Part shown: positions 9,432 through 17,823 of the stretch, piece by piece
Layout of the letters: each line of letters opens with the position of its first letter
How positions within the stretch are numbered: position 1 is the first letter of the stretch
From: Marivita sp051251565
Lineage (GTDB): Bacteria; Pseudomonadota; Alphaproteobacteria; Rhodobacterales; Rhodobacteraceae
Assembly (NCBI RefSeq): GCF_051251565.1
Contig: NZ_JBPOFB010000007.1
Location: 62,001 to 126,000, forward strand
Direction of reading: 5' to 3'
Length of the DNA: 64,000 nucleotides
Translations under genes and position numbers: made by a program
The notes under the pieces: model-generated
Told to the model about the DNA's origin: nothing
What the model saw: only the letters and a program-made list of their open reading frames with translations
Database searches by the model: none

Positions 9432-11294
9432 ATGGCCTTTAAAATAGCGTTTACCTACGGGCCGACCAATGATCCCATTATCGATGTGCTGACAGGTGGC
9501 TATGCGTGGGACATGACGTTCTCGCGGACAATAAGCTGGGCGATTGCGGACGGCTTGACGGGAGAAGAGTGGGGCGACCGTGCTGCGGCTATCCAGACCT
9601 TCTCAACCGCCTTGGCGTCAATCGAACAGTTTATCGATGTTGAGTTCCAATACAGGGGCAGTTTCGATGATCCTGTCGCGGCCGGGCGCGTTGGGGCCGA
9701 TATTGTCTACACGCTTGATAGCGAAACTGTGGACGCGTTTACCTTTGCGTATGCTTATTTCCCTGGCCCTGAGCCCACCACACGGACCGAACAATACGGG
9801 ACCGAAGGCGGCGACGTTTTCATGAACTTCTCCAATGACATCATGGCGTCGTCGAGTTTCAGGCCCGGGTCGGAAGGGTTCCTCACCGTTATTCATGAAA
9901 TCGGCCATTCCCTTGGCCTTAAACATCCGTTCGATGCCACCCCATGGCGCCCAACGCTGGATCAGCTGGACCAATCGCTGGTGCGGGACATGGATTGGTT
10001 TACGATCATGTCCTATTCGGATCAATACGAACAGGAACTGGAGCGGTGGGACCCGGCCACCCCGATGATACTTGACGTGCTGGCGTTGCAATATCTCTAT
10101 GGGCAAAACCCCGACACCAATGCAGGCGACACGGTTCTGCGCCTTCAAAGTGAGCCGTTCTACTATACGATCTGGGATGCCGCCGGTGTTGACCGGGCGG
10201 ATGCGTCTGGCCAGTCTGAAGGCTGGACGATCATACTTCCCGACTTTCAGGCGTCCGAGCTTGTGGATACGCTCACAGGGTTTGCGCTGCCCTTGGATCA
10301 ATTGAACGGAACGCTGGTCGACTCCGCGCCGACGGAATTGATCTGGCTGATGGGGGATATCGAAAACGCCACCGGGTCACGGTTTGCGGATGCCATCGCG
10401 GGCAATCGGTTTGACAACGATCTGCGGGGTGGACGCGGGGACGACAGTCTTGAAGGGCTGCAGGGCAATGATGTCATTGACGGCAATGAGGGACTGGACG
10501 TGGCGTTTTTCTGGGGAGACCAGTCGTCCTTTACCCTGACGTTCACACCGGACTCTGTTTTGGTGCAAGACCGGCGCGCAGAGGGCGAAGGAATCGACAC
10601 GCTACGCAATATAGAACTGGTCGAATTCTACACTGATAATGACAGCCAGGTTATGGATCTCACCGCGTTTGGCGGCGCGGCAGCACTCAGTGGCCCGGAA
10701 TTGGACCTGATCATTGAACTTTACGTCGCCTATTTCAACCGCGCGCCTGACGCGATTGGTTTGAACTATTGGGGCACGGCGTTTGCAAATGGTGTCACGC
10801 TGACGGCGATGTCGGAGTACTTCTTCGATCAGAATGAAACCCGCGCGACCTTTGGTGGCGACATGACAAACACGGACTTTGCGAGGGTCGTTTATGACAA
10901 CGTCCTTGGCCGTCAGCCAGATCAAGACGGCTTGGCGTTCTGGGTCCGGGCTTTGGACACAAATGAGGTGAGCAAAGACCAGTTCATTCTTGACGTGCTG
11001 GCCGGTGCCAAGGCAGATCCGGGACCGGATGCGACACAGGCGTTCGTCGAGCAGCAGCTTGCCGATCAGGCCTATCTTGAGGCCAAAACCGATCTGGGGG
11101 CCTTGTTCGCCGTGCATCGCGGGCTGAGCAATGGCGCCGACGCCATCGCGGTGTTTGATGGGTCGCAGGCCAGCCTTTCTGAGGCACTTAATGCGATTGA
11201 CCAGCTTTACGCAGCGGCGCTTGACCCTGACACGGGCGCGTTTCTGATGCCGATGGTCGGTGTGCTGGACAATCCGTTCGACCCGATTGCATGA
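9432..11294 (+). CDS. Serralysin-like M10 metalloprotease with RTX repeats and DUF4214 domain
   Basis: The product has 620 residues. The zinc motif HEIGHSLGLKH sits at residues 155-165, followed by an IMSYSDQ Met-turn, which is diagnostic of M10B serralysins. About residues 330-357 carry only two or three glycine-aspartate nonapeptides (GGRGDDSLEG, LQGNDVIDG). A DUF4214 region follows (about 424-540, with YFNRAPDAIGLNYWG and the second copy VLGRQPDQDGLAFW). No N-terminal signal peptide is seen. Type I secretion is therefore likely, though no ABC/MFP exporter genes lie nearby. I chose the ATG with GGAGA upstream over an 18-codon longer TTG start. The transcript may end at a GC hairpin near 11301-11326. 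Confidence 0.88.
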   Translation: MAFKIAFTYGPTNDPIIDVLTGGYAWDMTFSRTISWAIADGLTGEEWGDRAAAIQTFSTALASIEQFIDVEFQYRGSFDDPVAAGRVGADIVYTLDSETVDAFTFAYAYFPGPEPTTRTEQYGTEGGDVFMNFSNDIMASSSFRPGSEGFLTVIHEIGHSLGLKHPFDATPWRPTLDQLDQSLVRDMDWFTIMSYSDQYEQELERWDPATPMILDVLALQYLYGQNPDTNAGDTVLRLQSEPFYYTIWDAAGVDRADASGQSEGWTIILPDFQASELVDTLTGFALPLDQLNGTLVDSAPTELIWLMGDIENATGSRFADAIAGNRFDNDLRGGRGDDSLEGLQGNDVIDGNEGLDVAFFWGDQSSFTLTFTPDSVLVQDRRAEGEGIDTLRNIELVEFYTDNDSQVMDLTAFGGAAALSGPELDLIIELYVAYFNRAPDAIGLNYWGTAFANGVTLTAMSEYFFDQNETRATFGGDMTNTDFARVVYDNVLGRQPDQDGLAFWVRALDTNEVSKDQFILDVLAGAKADPGPDATQAFVEQQLADQAYLEAKTDLGALFAVHRGLSNGADAIAVFDGSQASLSEALNAIDQLYAAALDPDTGAFLMPMVGVLDNPFDPIA

Positions 11295-11352
11295 TGGGCG
11301 TCGTGGCTCGACGAGGAGGGCCACGAAAACCTGATCATGCGAAGGGTGCAAA

Positions 11353-12018
11353 ATGACCGACACCGGCTGGATCGAGCAATTTCAAGGGCTTCGCACTCTT
11401 CCAGAGGCCGTTAAGCGGGCTCTGGTCGCCGAAAGCAAGGTCGTGCATGTCCCGCCAGGCACATCGGTGTTCGGCCCCGGTGCAGTGCCGGACAGTTTGC
11501 TGTTTCTGACCAAGGGGCGCGTGCGGGTGCAGCAAACCTCGGAAGGAGGGCGCGACATTGTGCTCTACCGGGTCGAGGCGGGCGAAAGCTGTGTCCTGAC
11601 CACCGCCTGTCTGTTGGCGCATGAGCCGTATTCAGCCGAAGGCATCACGGAAACCGATGTCACCGCGATTGCAATCCCGCGTGGCACGTTTGATCGGCTG
11701 ATGGGGGCTTCGCGCGACTTTCGGGACTTTGTCCTGACCGCCTATGCGCGGAGGATCACAGACCTGTTTCGGGTGATCGACGAAGTGGCTTTTGGGCGGA
11801 TTGATGTCCGACTGGCCAGCCGCTTGGTCAGTCTTGCAGTCGAGGGGGATGACCTGATGGCGACGCATCAGCAATTGGCCAATGAATTGGGCACCGCGCG
11901 CGAGGTGATTTCCCGTGTTCTGCATGATTTCCAGAAACGTGGCCTGATCGCCCAGTCGCGTGGCCGGATCACGCTTTTGGAACGCACCAAGATCGAGGCT
12001 TTGGCGGCGACGGTTTGA
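11353..12018 (+). CDS. Crp/Fnr-family regulator of the persulfide islet
   Basis: The product has 221 residues. A cyclic-nucleotide-binding-type beta roll spans about 20-130 and a winged helix-turn-helix about 165-210, with THQQLANELGTAREVISRVL as the recognition unit. The N-terminal cysteine cluster of oxygen-sensing Fnr is missing. Instead, Cys80 and Cys86 form a C-x5-C pair in ESCVLTTAC. The gene starts the sulfur islet, and a GTGA-N5-TCAC palindrome lies between it and the next gene. My inference is a thiol or persulfide sensor controlling the downstream genes. Confidence 0.85.
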   Translation: MTDTGWIEQFQGLRTLPEAVKRALVAESKVVHVPPGTSVFGPGAVPDSLLFLTKGRVRVQQTSEGGRDIVLYRVEAGESCVLTTACLLAHEPYSAEGITETDVTAIAIPRGTFDRLMGASRDFRDFVLTAYARRITDLFRVIDEVAFGRIDVRLASRLVSLAVEGDDLMATHQQLANELGTAREVISRVLHDFQKRGLIAQSRGRITLLERTKIEALAATV

Positions 12019-12079
12019 GGTTTGCAACCGGATCAGGCAGCGGCCAAGTGCGCCTCATCTGCGAATTTCGGAATATTAG

Positions 12080-12092
12080 GTGACAATATCAC
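12080..12092 (+). promoter_or_regulatory. Candidate Crp/Fnr-type operator, GTGA-N5-TCAC
   Basis: The inverted repeat GTGACAATATCAC lies 59 bases before the DUF2892 gene and 61 bases after the regulator stop. The arms match the core of Crp-type sites, but the spacer is five rather than six bases. It is the best candidate target for the adjacent regulator. Confidence 0.45.
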
Positions 12093-12151
12093 TGAACTCT
12101 TTACACCAAAGGCGTAGCAACACGTTAGCTTTAGCCTTGGAGGGTTTCAAA

Positions 12152-12364
12152 ATGACTGTAAATGTCGGTACCATAGACCGGGTTTTGCGCGCGGTTCTTG
12201 GGGTTGTTCTGCTCTACCTCGCGTTTGCAAGCGGCCTGCCGCTGTTCGACGGGGCAGTGTTCAAATACGGCGCGGCGATCGTCGGGGTCGTGATGCTTGT
12301 TGTTGCTGCGGTGCGTGTCTGCCCGCTATACGCGATCATCGGAATCAAGACCTGCCGGACCTGA
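12152..12364 (+). CDS. DUF2892 (YgaP-type) small membrane protein
   Basis: The product has 70 residues. It begins MTVNVGTIDRVLRAVLGVVL and holds two membrane helices (about 12-30 and 36-55). It ends in VCPLYAIIGIKTC, whose cysteines match the usual CPxY...TC ending of the family. DUF2892 domains occur alone or fused to rhodanese, as in the E. coli YgaP sulfurtransferase. I chose the ATG behind TTGGAGGG; a longer frame from 12080 would begin inside the operator. Its place between the regulator and the MBL protein supports a role in sulfane-sulfur handling. Confidence 0.85.
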   Translation: MTVNVGTIDRVLRAVLGVVLLYLAFASGLPLFDGAVFKYGAAIVGVVMLVVAAVRVCPLYAIIGIKTCRT

Positions 12365-12470
12365 CGCAAAGGGGCTGCAACACGGCAGAGGCGGCGCAGA
12401 CCTGCGTCGCCTTGACCTGTCGTTGTTCCAGTCGCGTACTTTACATCTGGCGACCAGAGGAGAGATCATC

Positions 12471-13355
12471 ATGACCCAGTATCCCGTGGACATGGCCGTC
12501 ATCCCCGAGGTTTCGGGCTATTTCGACGACGCCACCAACACCATCAGCTATATCGTAAAAGACCCCGCATCGAACGCTTGCGCGATCATCGACAGCGTGA
12601 TGGATATCGACTACGCGGCAGGGCGGATCACCTATGATCATGCGGACGCGCTGATTGCCGAGATCACGTCGCGCGGGCTTGTGCTTGAATGGATCATCGA
12701 GACCCATGTTCATGCCGACCACCTGTCTGCCGCGCCCTACATTCAGAACAAGCTTGGGGGCAAGATCGGTGTCGGGTCCAAGATCATGGTGGTGCAAGAT
12801 ACCTTTGGCAAAGTTTTCAATGAGGGCACCGAATTTCAGCGTGATGGCAGCCAGTTTGACACGCTGTTCGAGGACGGTGACCGCTACAAGATTGGCACGA
12901 TGGATGCGTTTGCGATCTACACCCCCGGCCACACCCCGGCCTGCATGGTGCATGTGATCGGCAATGCGGCGTTTGTCGGTGACACGCTGTTCATGCCCGA
13001 TGGCGGATCCGCACGCGCCGATTTTCCCGGTGGGGATGCGGGCATGCTGTATGACAGCATCCAGAAGGTGCTGACATTGCCGGACGACATGCGCCTGTTC
13101 ATGTGCCATGATTATGGCCCCAATGGCCGCGACATTCAGTGGGAAACCACTGTAGGTGACGAGAAAGCGCACAATATCCATGTGGGCGGCGGCAAGACCA
13201 AAGAAGACTTTGTCAAGCTCCGCACCGAACGCGATGCGACGTTGGACATGCCCAAGTTGATCATCCCGTCCTTGCAGGTCAATATGCGTGCCGGGACAGT
13301 TCCAAAGGACAAAGACGGCAATCCGGTGCTGAAGGTGCCAATCAATACGCTTTGA
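12471..13355 (+). CDS. MBL-fold persulfide dioxygenase-like protein (ETHE1/Blh type)
   Basis: The product has 294 residues. Metal ligands are visible in THVHADH (His79, His81, Asp83, His84), in the glyoxalase-like TPGHTPACMVH, in GDTLFMPD and in CHDYGPNGR. The last ~85 residues carry a family-specific segment ending KVPINTL. Relatives (ETHE1, Blh) use one iron to oxidise glutathione persulfide to sulfite and glutathione. I chose the ATG behind GAGGAGAG; an in-frame upstream extension overlaps the DUF2892 gene. The neighbours, a thiol-type regulator and two anion transporters, agree with persulfide detoxification. Substrate specificity is inferred. Confidence 0.85.
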   Translation: MTQYPVDMAVIPEVSGYFDDATNTISYIVKDPASNACAIIDSVMDIDYAAGRITYDHADALIAEITSRGLVLEWIIETHVHADHLSAAPYIQNKLGGKIGVGSKIMVVQDTFGKVFNEGTEFQRDGSQFDTLFEDGDRYKIGTMDAFAIYTPGHTPACMVHVIGNAAFVGDTLFMPDGGSARADFPGGDAGMLYDSIQKVLTLPDDMRLFMCHDYGPNGRDIQWETTVGDEKAHNIHVGGGKTKEDFVKLRTERDATLDMPKLIIPSLQVNMRAGTVPKDKDGNPVLKVPINTL

Positions 13356-13388
13356 CCGCCTTGTCCGTACTCTGATCCGAGAAGACAC

Positions 13389-15128
13389 ATGACTTTCAAT
13401 ATACGCGGCTATTTCCCGGTTCTGGACTGGGGGCGTCGCTATGACCGCAACGCTTTCTCGAACGACATGATTGCAGCGGTGATCGTGACGATCATGCTGA
13501 TTCCGCAATCGCTGGCCTATGCGCTTTTGGCGGGTTTGCCGCCCGAGGCGGGGATCTATGCGTCGATCGCGCCGATCATCCTGTATGCCATCTTTGGTAC
13601 CAGCCGGGCCTTGGCCGTGGGGCCCGTGGCGGTTGTGTCGCTGCTGACGGCCTCTGCCGTAGGGCAGGTGGCCGAGCAAGGCACCGCAGGCTATGCCATC
13701 GCCGCTCTGACGCTTGCGTTCCTGTCGGGCGGGTTCCTGATGCTGTTGGGCCTGTTCCGCCTTGGGTTTCTGGCAAACTTTCTCAGTCATCCTGTGATTT
13801 CGGGCTTCATCACCGCATCGGGCATCCTGATCGCGTTCAGCCAGTTGAAGCACCTGCTGGGCATCACCGCGCATGGACATACCTTACCGCAATTGATCAG
13901 CTCGCTTTGGGCGCATCTGGGGGACATTAACCTGATCACCGTGCTGATCGGGGGGCTGGCCACAGGGTTCTTGTTCTGGGTGCGCAAGGGGCTCAAGCCG
14001 TTGTTGCGCCGTTTGGGGGCATCGCCCACGCTGGCAGATGTGCTGACCAAGGCTGGACCAGTTGCGGCAGTGGCTGTGACCACGATGTCGGTCTGGCTGT
14101 TTGGTCTGGACGGGCAGGGCGTCAAGATCGTGGGCGAGGTCCCACAAAGCCTGCCGCCGCTGACCTTGCCGGGATTATCGCCTGATCTGGTGCAGCAATT
14201 GCTGATGCCTGCCATCCTTATTTCGATCATCGGATTTGTGGAATCCGTCTCGGTGGCGCAAACATTGGCAGCCAAGAAACGCCAGCGGATTGACCCCGAT
14301 CAGGAACTCATTGGTCTGGGTGCGGCCAATATCGGTGCTGCATTCACGGGCGGCTATCCTGTCACGGGCGGGTTTTCGCGGTCGGTTGTGAACTTTGACG
14401 CAGGGGCCGAAACGCCCGCGGCTGGGGCGTTCACCGCTGTGGGTCTGGCCATAGCCGCCGTCGCGTTGACGCCGCTTGTGTACTACCTGCCCACTGCCAC
14501 TTTGGCCGCCACCATCGTTGTTGCGGTTCTCAGCCTTGTGGATTTTTCGATCCTGAAAAAGACGTGGGTCTACTCCAAGACCGATTTCACCGCCGTTGCC
14601 GCCACCATCGTTCTGACTTTGGCACTTGGGGTTGAGGTGGGTGTGGCGTCGGGCGTCGGCATTTCGATCCTGTTGCATCTTTATAAAACATCGCGTCCCC
14701 ATGTGGCCGAGATCGGGCTTGTTCCCGGCACCCAGCATTTCCGCAACATCAACCGCCACAATGTTCAAACTGACCCCACGATCCTCAGCCTGCGGGTCGA
14801 TGAAAGCCTGTATTTCGTCAATGCGCGCTTTCTTGAGGACATGGTGCAGGCACGGGTCGTGGACGGATGTGCGATCAAGCATGTGATCTTGATGTTCTCG
14901 GCGGTGAACGAGGTGGATTATTCCGCGCTGGAAAGCCTTGAGGCGATTAACCTGCGTCTGACGGATCTGGGTATCGGTCTTCATCTGTCCGAGGTAAAAG
15001 GCCCGGTGATGGACCGGTTGCAACAAACACATCTCTTGCATGCGCTCAATGGTCGGGTGTTCCTGTCACAGTTCGAGGCATGGACGCAGCTCGCGCCACC
15101 GTCCGGCACAACCGACGCGGCAGAGTAG
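13389..15128 (+). CDS. SulP-family inorganic anion transporter with STAS domain
   Basis: The product has 579 residues. Residues 1-435 contain about 12-14 membrane segments with the SulP signature AVIVTIMLIPQSLAYALLAG near the start. A cytoplasmic STAS domain occupies about 460-565 (ILSLRVDESLYFVNARFLED). SulP proteins carry sulfate, bicarbonate or other anions. The gene starts 33 bases after the persulfide dioxygenase-like gene, so they are probably one transcript. Sulfate or sulfite movement is the likely role from context, though the family is broad enough that bicarbonate cannot be excluded. Confidence 0.9.
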   Translation: MTFNIRGYFPVLDWGRRYDRNAFSNDMIAAVIVTIMLIPQSLAYALLAGLPPEAGIYASIAPIILYAIFGTSRALAVGPVAVVSLLTASAVGQVAEQGTAGYAIAALTLAFLSGGFLMLLGLFRLGFLANFLSHPVISGFITASGILIAFSQLKHLLGITAHGHTLPQLISSLWAHLGDINLITVLIGGLATGFLFWVRKGLKPLLRRLGASPTLADVLTKAGPVAAVAVTTMSVWLFGLDGQGVKIVGEVPQSLPPLTLPGLSPDLVQQLLMPAILISIIGFVESVSVAQTLAAKKRQRIDPDQELIGLGAANIGAAFTGGYPVTGGFSRSVVNFDAGAETPAAGAFTAVGLAIAAVALTPLVYYLPTATLAATIVVAVLSLVDFSILKKTWVYSKTDFTAVAATIVLTLALGVEVGVASGVGISILLHLYKTSRPHVAEIGLVPGTQHFRNINRHNVQTDPTILSLRVDESLYFVNARFLEDMVQARVVDGCAIKHVILMFSAVNEVDYSALESLEAINLRLTDLGIGLHLSEVKGPVMDRLQQTHLLHALNGRVFLSQFEAWTQLAPPSGTTDAAE

Positions 15129-15173
15129 GGTGGCCGCAATGACCCGACATGCGCTTAGGAAAGACACCGCCAC

Positions 15174-16142
15174 ATGACACAAACCACCGCCGAGCCCGTT
15201 CCCGTACAAAACCGCCTTGCGCATTTTCCCGTCGCCTTCTTCAGTGCGGTCATGGGGCTCATGGGCACATCGCTGGCGTTCAAGGCGGCGGGGTTTGTCA
15301 CAACGGGCTATGGCGTGGCCGGGTTTGCGCTGTTCGTTTTCGCGGTGCAATTGGCGTTCTACGCCACCAAGGCGCTGCGGCATCCCAAGGCCGTAGCGGC
15401 CGAGTGGAACCATCCGATCAAGCTCGCGTTTTTTCCGGCGATCAGCATTTCGCTGCTTTTGGGTGCGGTGGCACTGCGCGATGTGATGCCCGGTGCGGCG
15501 CTGGCGATCTGGGTGGCTGGCGCTGTGTTGCAGGGCATTCTGACCCTTGCCATCGTCACAAGCTGGATCAGCCACCGTGGTTTTGGCGTGGGACAAATGT
15601 CGCCCGCGTGGTTTATCCCGGCGGTGGGCAATGTGATCGCGCCCATTGCAGGTGTGTCGCTGGGGTTCGTTGATGCGAGCTGGTATTTCTTTTCGCTTGG
15701 GCTGCTGTTCTGGATCGTGCTGCTGACGCTGGTGTTCAATCGGCTGGTGTTTCACGATCCCTTGCCCGGCAAACTGCGCCCGACTCTGACCATTCTTATT
15801 GCGCCGCCTGCGGTTGCCTTTGTTGCGTGGCTTCAACTGAATGGCGGCGTGCTCGATGCGCCGGCGCGGGTGCTGTATAACCTTGGGCTGTTTTTTACTG
15901 CGCTGGTCTTGTTGCAGGCGCGAGGGCTGATCCGTCTGCCATTTGCGCTGTCCTTTTGGGCGTTGTCCTTTCCGATTGCCGCCATGACCATCGCATCTTT
16001 CCGGTATGCGGCGCTGTCCGGGGCGGCAGTCTTTGGGATCATCGCATGGGCATTGCTGGCGCTGCTTTGTACGATCATCGCGGGCTTGGTGTGGCGGACC
16101 TCTTTGGCGATCCTGCGCGATGAAATCTGTCAGCCGGATTGA
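15174..16142 (+). CDS. TDT/SLAC1-family anion channel or exporter
   Basis: The product has 322 residues and about ten hydrophobic helices, with almost no soluble domain. The order NRLAHFPVAFFSAVMGLMG at the start and the SPAWFIPAVGNVIAP segment in the middle match the tellurite-resistance/dicarboxylate (TDT) family. That family includes TehA, plant SLAC1 and the yeast sulfite pump Ssu1. It is the last gene of the sulfur islet, 45 bases after SulP, and a terminator follows. Sulfite export of the dioxygenase product is a reasonable inference. Confidence 0.85.
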   Translation: MTQTTAEPVPVQNRLAHFPVAFFSAVMGLMGTSLAFKAAGFVTTGYGVAGFALFVFAVQLAFYATKALRHPKAVAAEWNHPIKLAFFPAISISLLLGAVALRDVMPGAALAIWVAGAVLQGILTLAIVTSWISHRGFGVGQMSPAWFIPAVGNVIAPIAGVSLGFVDASWYFFSLGLLFWIVLLTLVFNRLVFHDPLPGKLRPTLTILIAPPAVAFVAWLQLNGGVLDAPARVLYNLGLFFTALVLLQARGLIRLPFALSFWALSFPIAAMTIASFRYAALSGAAVFGIIAWALLALLCTIIAGLVWRTSLAILRDEICQPD

Positions 16143-16155
16143 TGGTCTGCGACAC

Positions 16156-16181
16156 AAGGCGACGGTTTTTGGGTCGCCTTT
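16156..16181 (+). terminator. Intrinsic terminator closing the sulfur islet
   Basis: The arms AAGGCGAC (16156-16163) and GTCGCCTT (16173-16180) pair perfectly around a nine-base loop, and the T run is short. It lies 14 bases after the TDT gene. Confidence 0.7.
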
Positions 16182-16250
16182 GCTGGGATAGCGGTATCTA
16201 ACTCAGACACGACGCCCTCAAATTCTGGGGCGCTTGTCATTGGAGACACC

Positions 16251-17300
16251 ATGACCCAGTTCCCCATTTTCGACGGCCACAACGATCTGCTTTTGCGCCT
16301 CCTGCGTGGCGATGTCACCGCCGAGGGCGTTGCTTCTGGCCTGCCGGACGGGCATATCGACAAGCCCCGTGCGCAACAGGGCGGTCTGGGCGGCGGGATG
16401 TTTGCGATATTCGTACCAAGCCTCGGCGGGGCCAGCGTCAGCGACGACGAGATGTGCAAGGACAGCTACGACATCCCTCTGCCCGAACAGGTTGCCGAGG
16501 CTGAGGCGACAAGCTGGACCGAGCGTGGGATGGATGCGATCTATGATCTTGAGGCCGCAGGTGCCGTCCGTATCTGCCGCTCCGCTCAAGAGATCGAAGC
16601 TGCGTTGCCCGCCGAGGAAATGGCAGCCGTGATCCATATCGAAGGCGCCGAAGCCATCGACCGCGATTTCGAAAAGCTGCACGCATGGCATGCGCGCGGG
16701 CTGCGGTCCCTTGGCCCGGTCTGGAGCCGGGACACGGTCTGGGGTCATGGCGTGCCGTTCCGCTATCCGTCCGACCCGGACACAGGGCCGGGATTGACCG
16801 ACGCGGGCAAGGCGCTGATCCGCGAATGTAACCGGCTCAAGATCGTGGTCGATTTGTCCCATCTCAATGCCAAAGGAGTCGAGGACGTGGCCCGCATCAC
16901 CGACGCACCACTGGTGGCGACCCATTCGAATGCCTGGGCGGTTTGCCCCCATTCACGCAATCTGACGGATCGGCAGCTGGACGTGATCCGCGACAGTGAT
17001 GGAATGGTGGGCATTAACTTTGCCAGCGCGTTTCTGCGGCCGGACGGGCGGATGGAGTCCGAGTTTGAGATAGACATCCTGCTTCAACACTTCGACCACC
17101 TTATTCAACGCCTTGGTGAGGATCGGGTCGGACTTGGGTCTGATTTCGATGGCGCGCTTGTTCCTGACAAGATCGGGGACTGCGCGGGCCTTCCCAATCT
17201 CATCAAGGCACTGCGGTCTCGCGGCGTTGATGATGGCCTTATGGCCAAGATCACACATGGGAATTGGGTGCGGGTCCTGCGGCAAACGTGGGGCATATAA
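16251..17300 (+). CDS. Membrane dipeptidase, peptidase family M19
   Basis: The product has 349 residues, the usual length for bacterial M19 enzymes. The N-terminal FDGHNDLLLRLL carries the His-x-Asp zinc ligands. Further motifs are HIEGAEAI with the bridging Glu, VDLSHLNAKGVEDV, ATHSNAWAVCPHSRNL and GLGSDFDGA. M19 enzymes hydrolyse dipeptides, including those with D-residues. No signal peptide is present, so it is probably cytoplasmic. A clear ATG follows TTGGAGAC. A decayed fragment of a peptide-type ABC ATPase lies right behind it, so this gene may once have belonged to a dipeptide uptake operon. Confidence 0.92.
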   Translation: MTQFPIFDGHNDLLLRLLRGDVTAEGVASGLPDGHIDKPRAQQGGLGGGMFAIFVPSLGGASVSDDEMCKDSYDIPLPEQVAEAEATSWTERGMDAIYDLEAAGAVRICRSAQEIEAALPAEEMAAVIHIEGAEAIDRDFEKLHAWHARGLRSLGPVWSRDTVWGHGVPFRYPSDPDTGPGLTDAGKALIRECNRLKIVVDLSHLNAKGVEDVARITDAPLVATHSNAWAVCPHSRNLTDRQLDVIRDSDGMVGINFASAFLRPDGRMESEFEIDILLQHFDHLIQRLGEDRVGLGSDFDGALVPDKIGDCAGLPNLIKALRSRGVDDGLMAKITHGNWVRVLRQTWGI

Positions 17301-17343
17301 TTTAACTTGATCAGGGATATTAATTTCAAAACATTTATGTGGC

Positions 17344-17514
17344 ATGGATCTGATGTTCATCAGCCATGATCAGAGCGCTGTATGCCATCTGTACGAAGGC
17401 GTCGGCGTCATGAAGCAGGGCTGCTTTGCAGAAGTGCTGAGCGTCTGAGCCCTGCGCCGTACCGAGGCCAAATCCCCCGACACGCAACATCTTTTGGACA
17501 GCGCAATCAACTAG
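17344..17514 (+). pseudogene. Remnant of a peptide-type ABC transporter ATPase (C-terminal end)
   Basis: One frame reads MDLMFISHDQSAVCHLYEGV, then GVMKQGCFAEVLSV, a TGA stop at 17446, and ALRRTEAKSPDTQHLLDSAIN before a final TAG. This matches, in order, the end of the peptide/opine ABC ATPases: the FISHD switch, the VAVMxxG strand, and the PHPYTxxLLDSA ending that precedes the oligopeptide C-terminal domain. The Walker motifs, the signature and the start are missing, and an internal stop interrupts it. It lies between the M19 dipeptidase and tRNA-Ser. Deletion decay of an old transporter gene is the simplest reading. Confidence 0.6.
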
Positions 17515-17584
17515 CTCAAGTCGCGCCCGAGGCGCAATTCGTTCAATCGAACGTCTGCGCCTGTGTGGCTGCCACAAAGATAAG

Positions 17585-17674
17585 TGGCGGAGAGACAGGG
17601 ATTCGAACCCTGGGTGGAGTTGCCCCCACAACGGTTTTCGAGACCGCCCCGTTCGACCACTCCGGCACCTCTCC
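17585..17674 (-). tRNA. tRNA-Ser (anticodon CGA)
   Basis: The minus strand gives a 90-base tRNA beginning GGAGAGGTGCCGGAGTGG. The anticodon stem is GCGGT/ACCGT and the loop CTCGAAA, so the anticodon is CGA, reading UCG. It has the long variable arm of class II tRNAs, the TTCGAATC T-loop and an encoded CCA end. The acceptor stem pairs fully apart from one G-T pair. Confidence 0.95.
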
Positions 17675-17823
17675 GCGGGGGTCTGGAGGGGCGTTTAGCT
17701 TTTGCGTCAGACCTGTGCAACCTCTATTTGATGCCAATCACACGTCGGCGACTTCCGCCGGGACGGGTTGGAATTGCGTGACCCGCGGCTTAAGTTATGG
17801 GCATGTAATCGGGGAGACGCGCG

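Noticed and set aside
11301..11326. Inverted repeat TCGTGGC...GCCACGA behind the M10 protease gene as a terminator
   Set aside because: The stem is only seven pairs with a 12-base loop and no T run follows, so it is not listed as a feature.
12441..13880. Long open frame on the minus strand (479 codons) opposite the dioxygenase and SulP genes
   Set aside because: It runs antisense to two well-supported genes, has a His/Arg/Gln-rich translation without recognisable motifs, and no ribosome-binding site. It is a by-product of GC-rich codon use.
15066..16157. Open frame on the minus strand (363 codons) opposite the TDT gene
   Set aside because: The translation is extremely Gln/Arg/Pro-rich and has no domain, while the plus-strand TDT protein has clear membrane helices.
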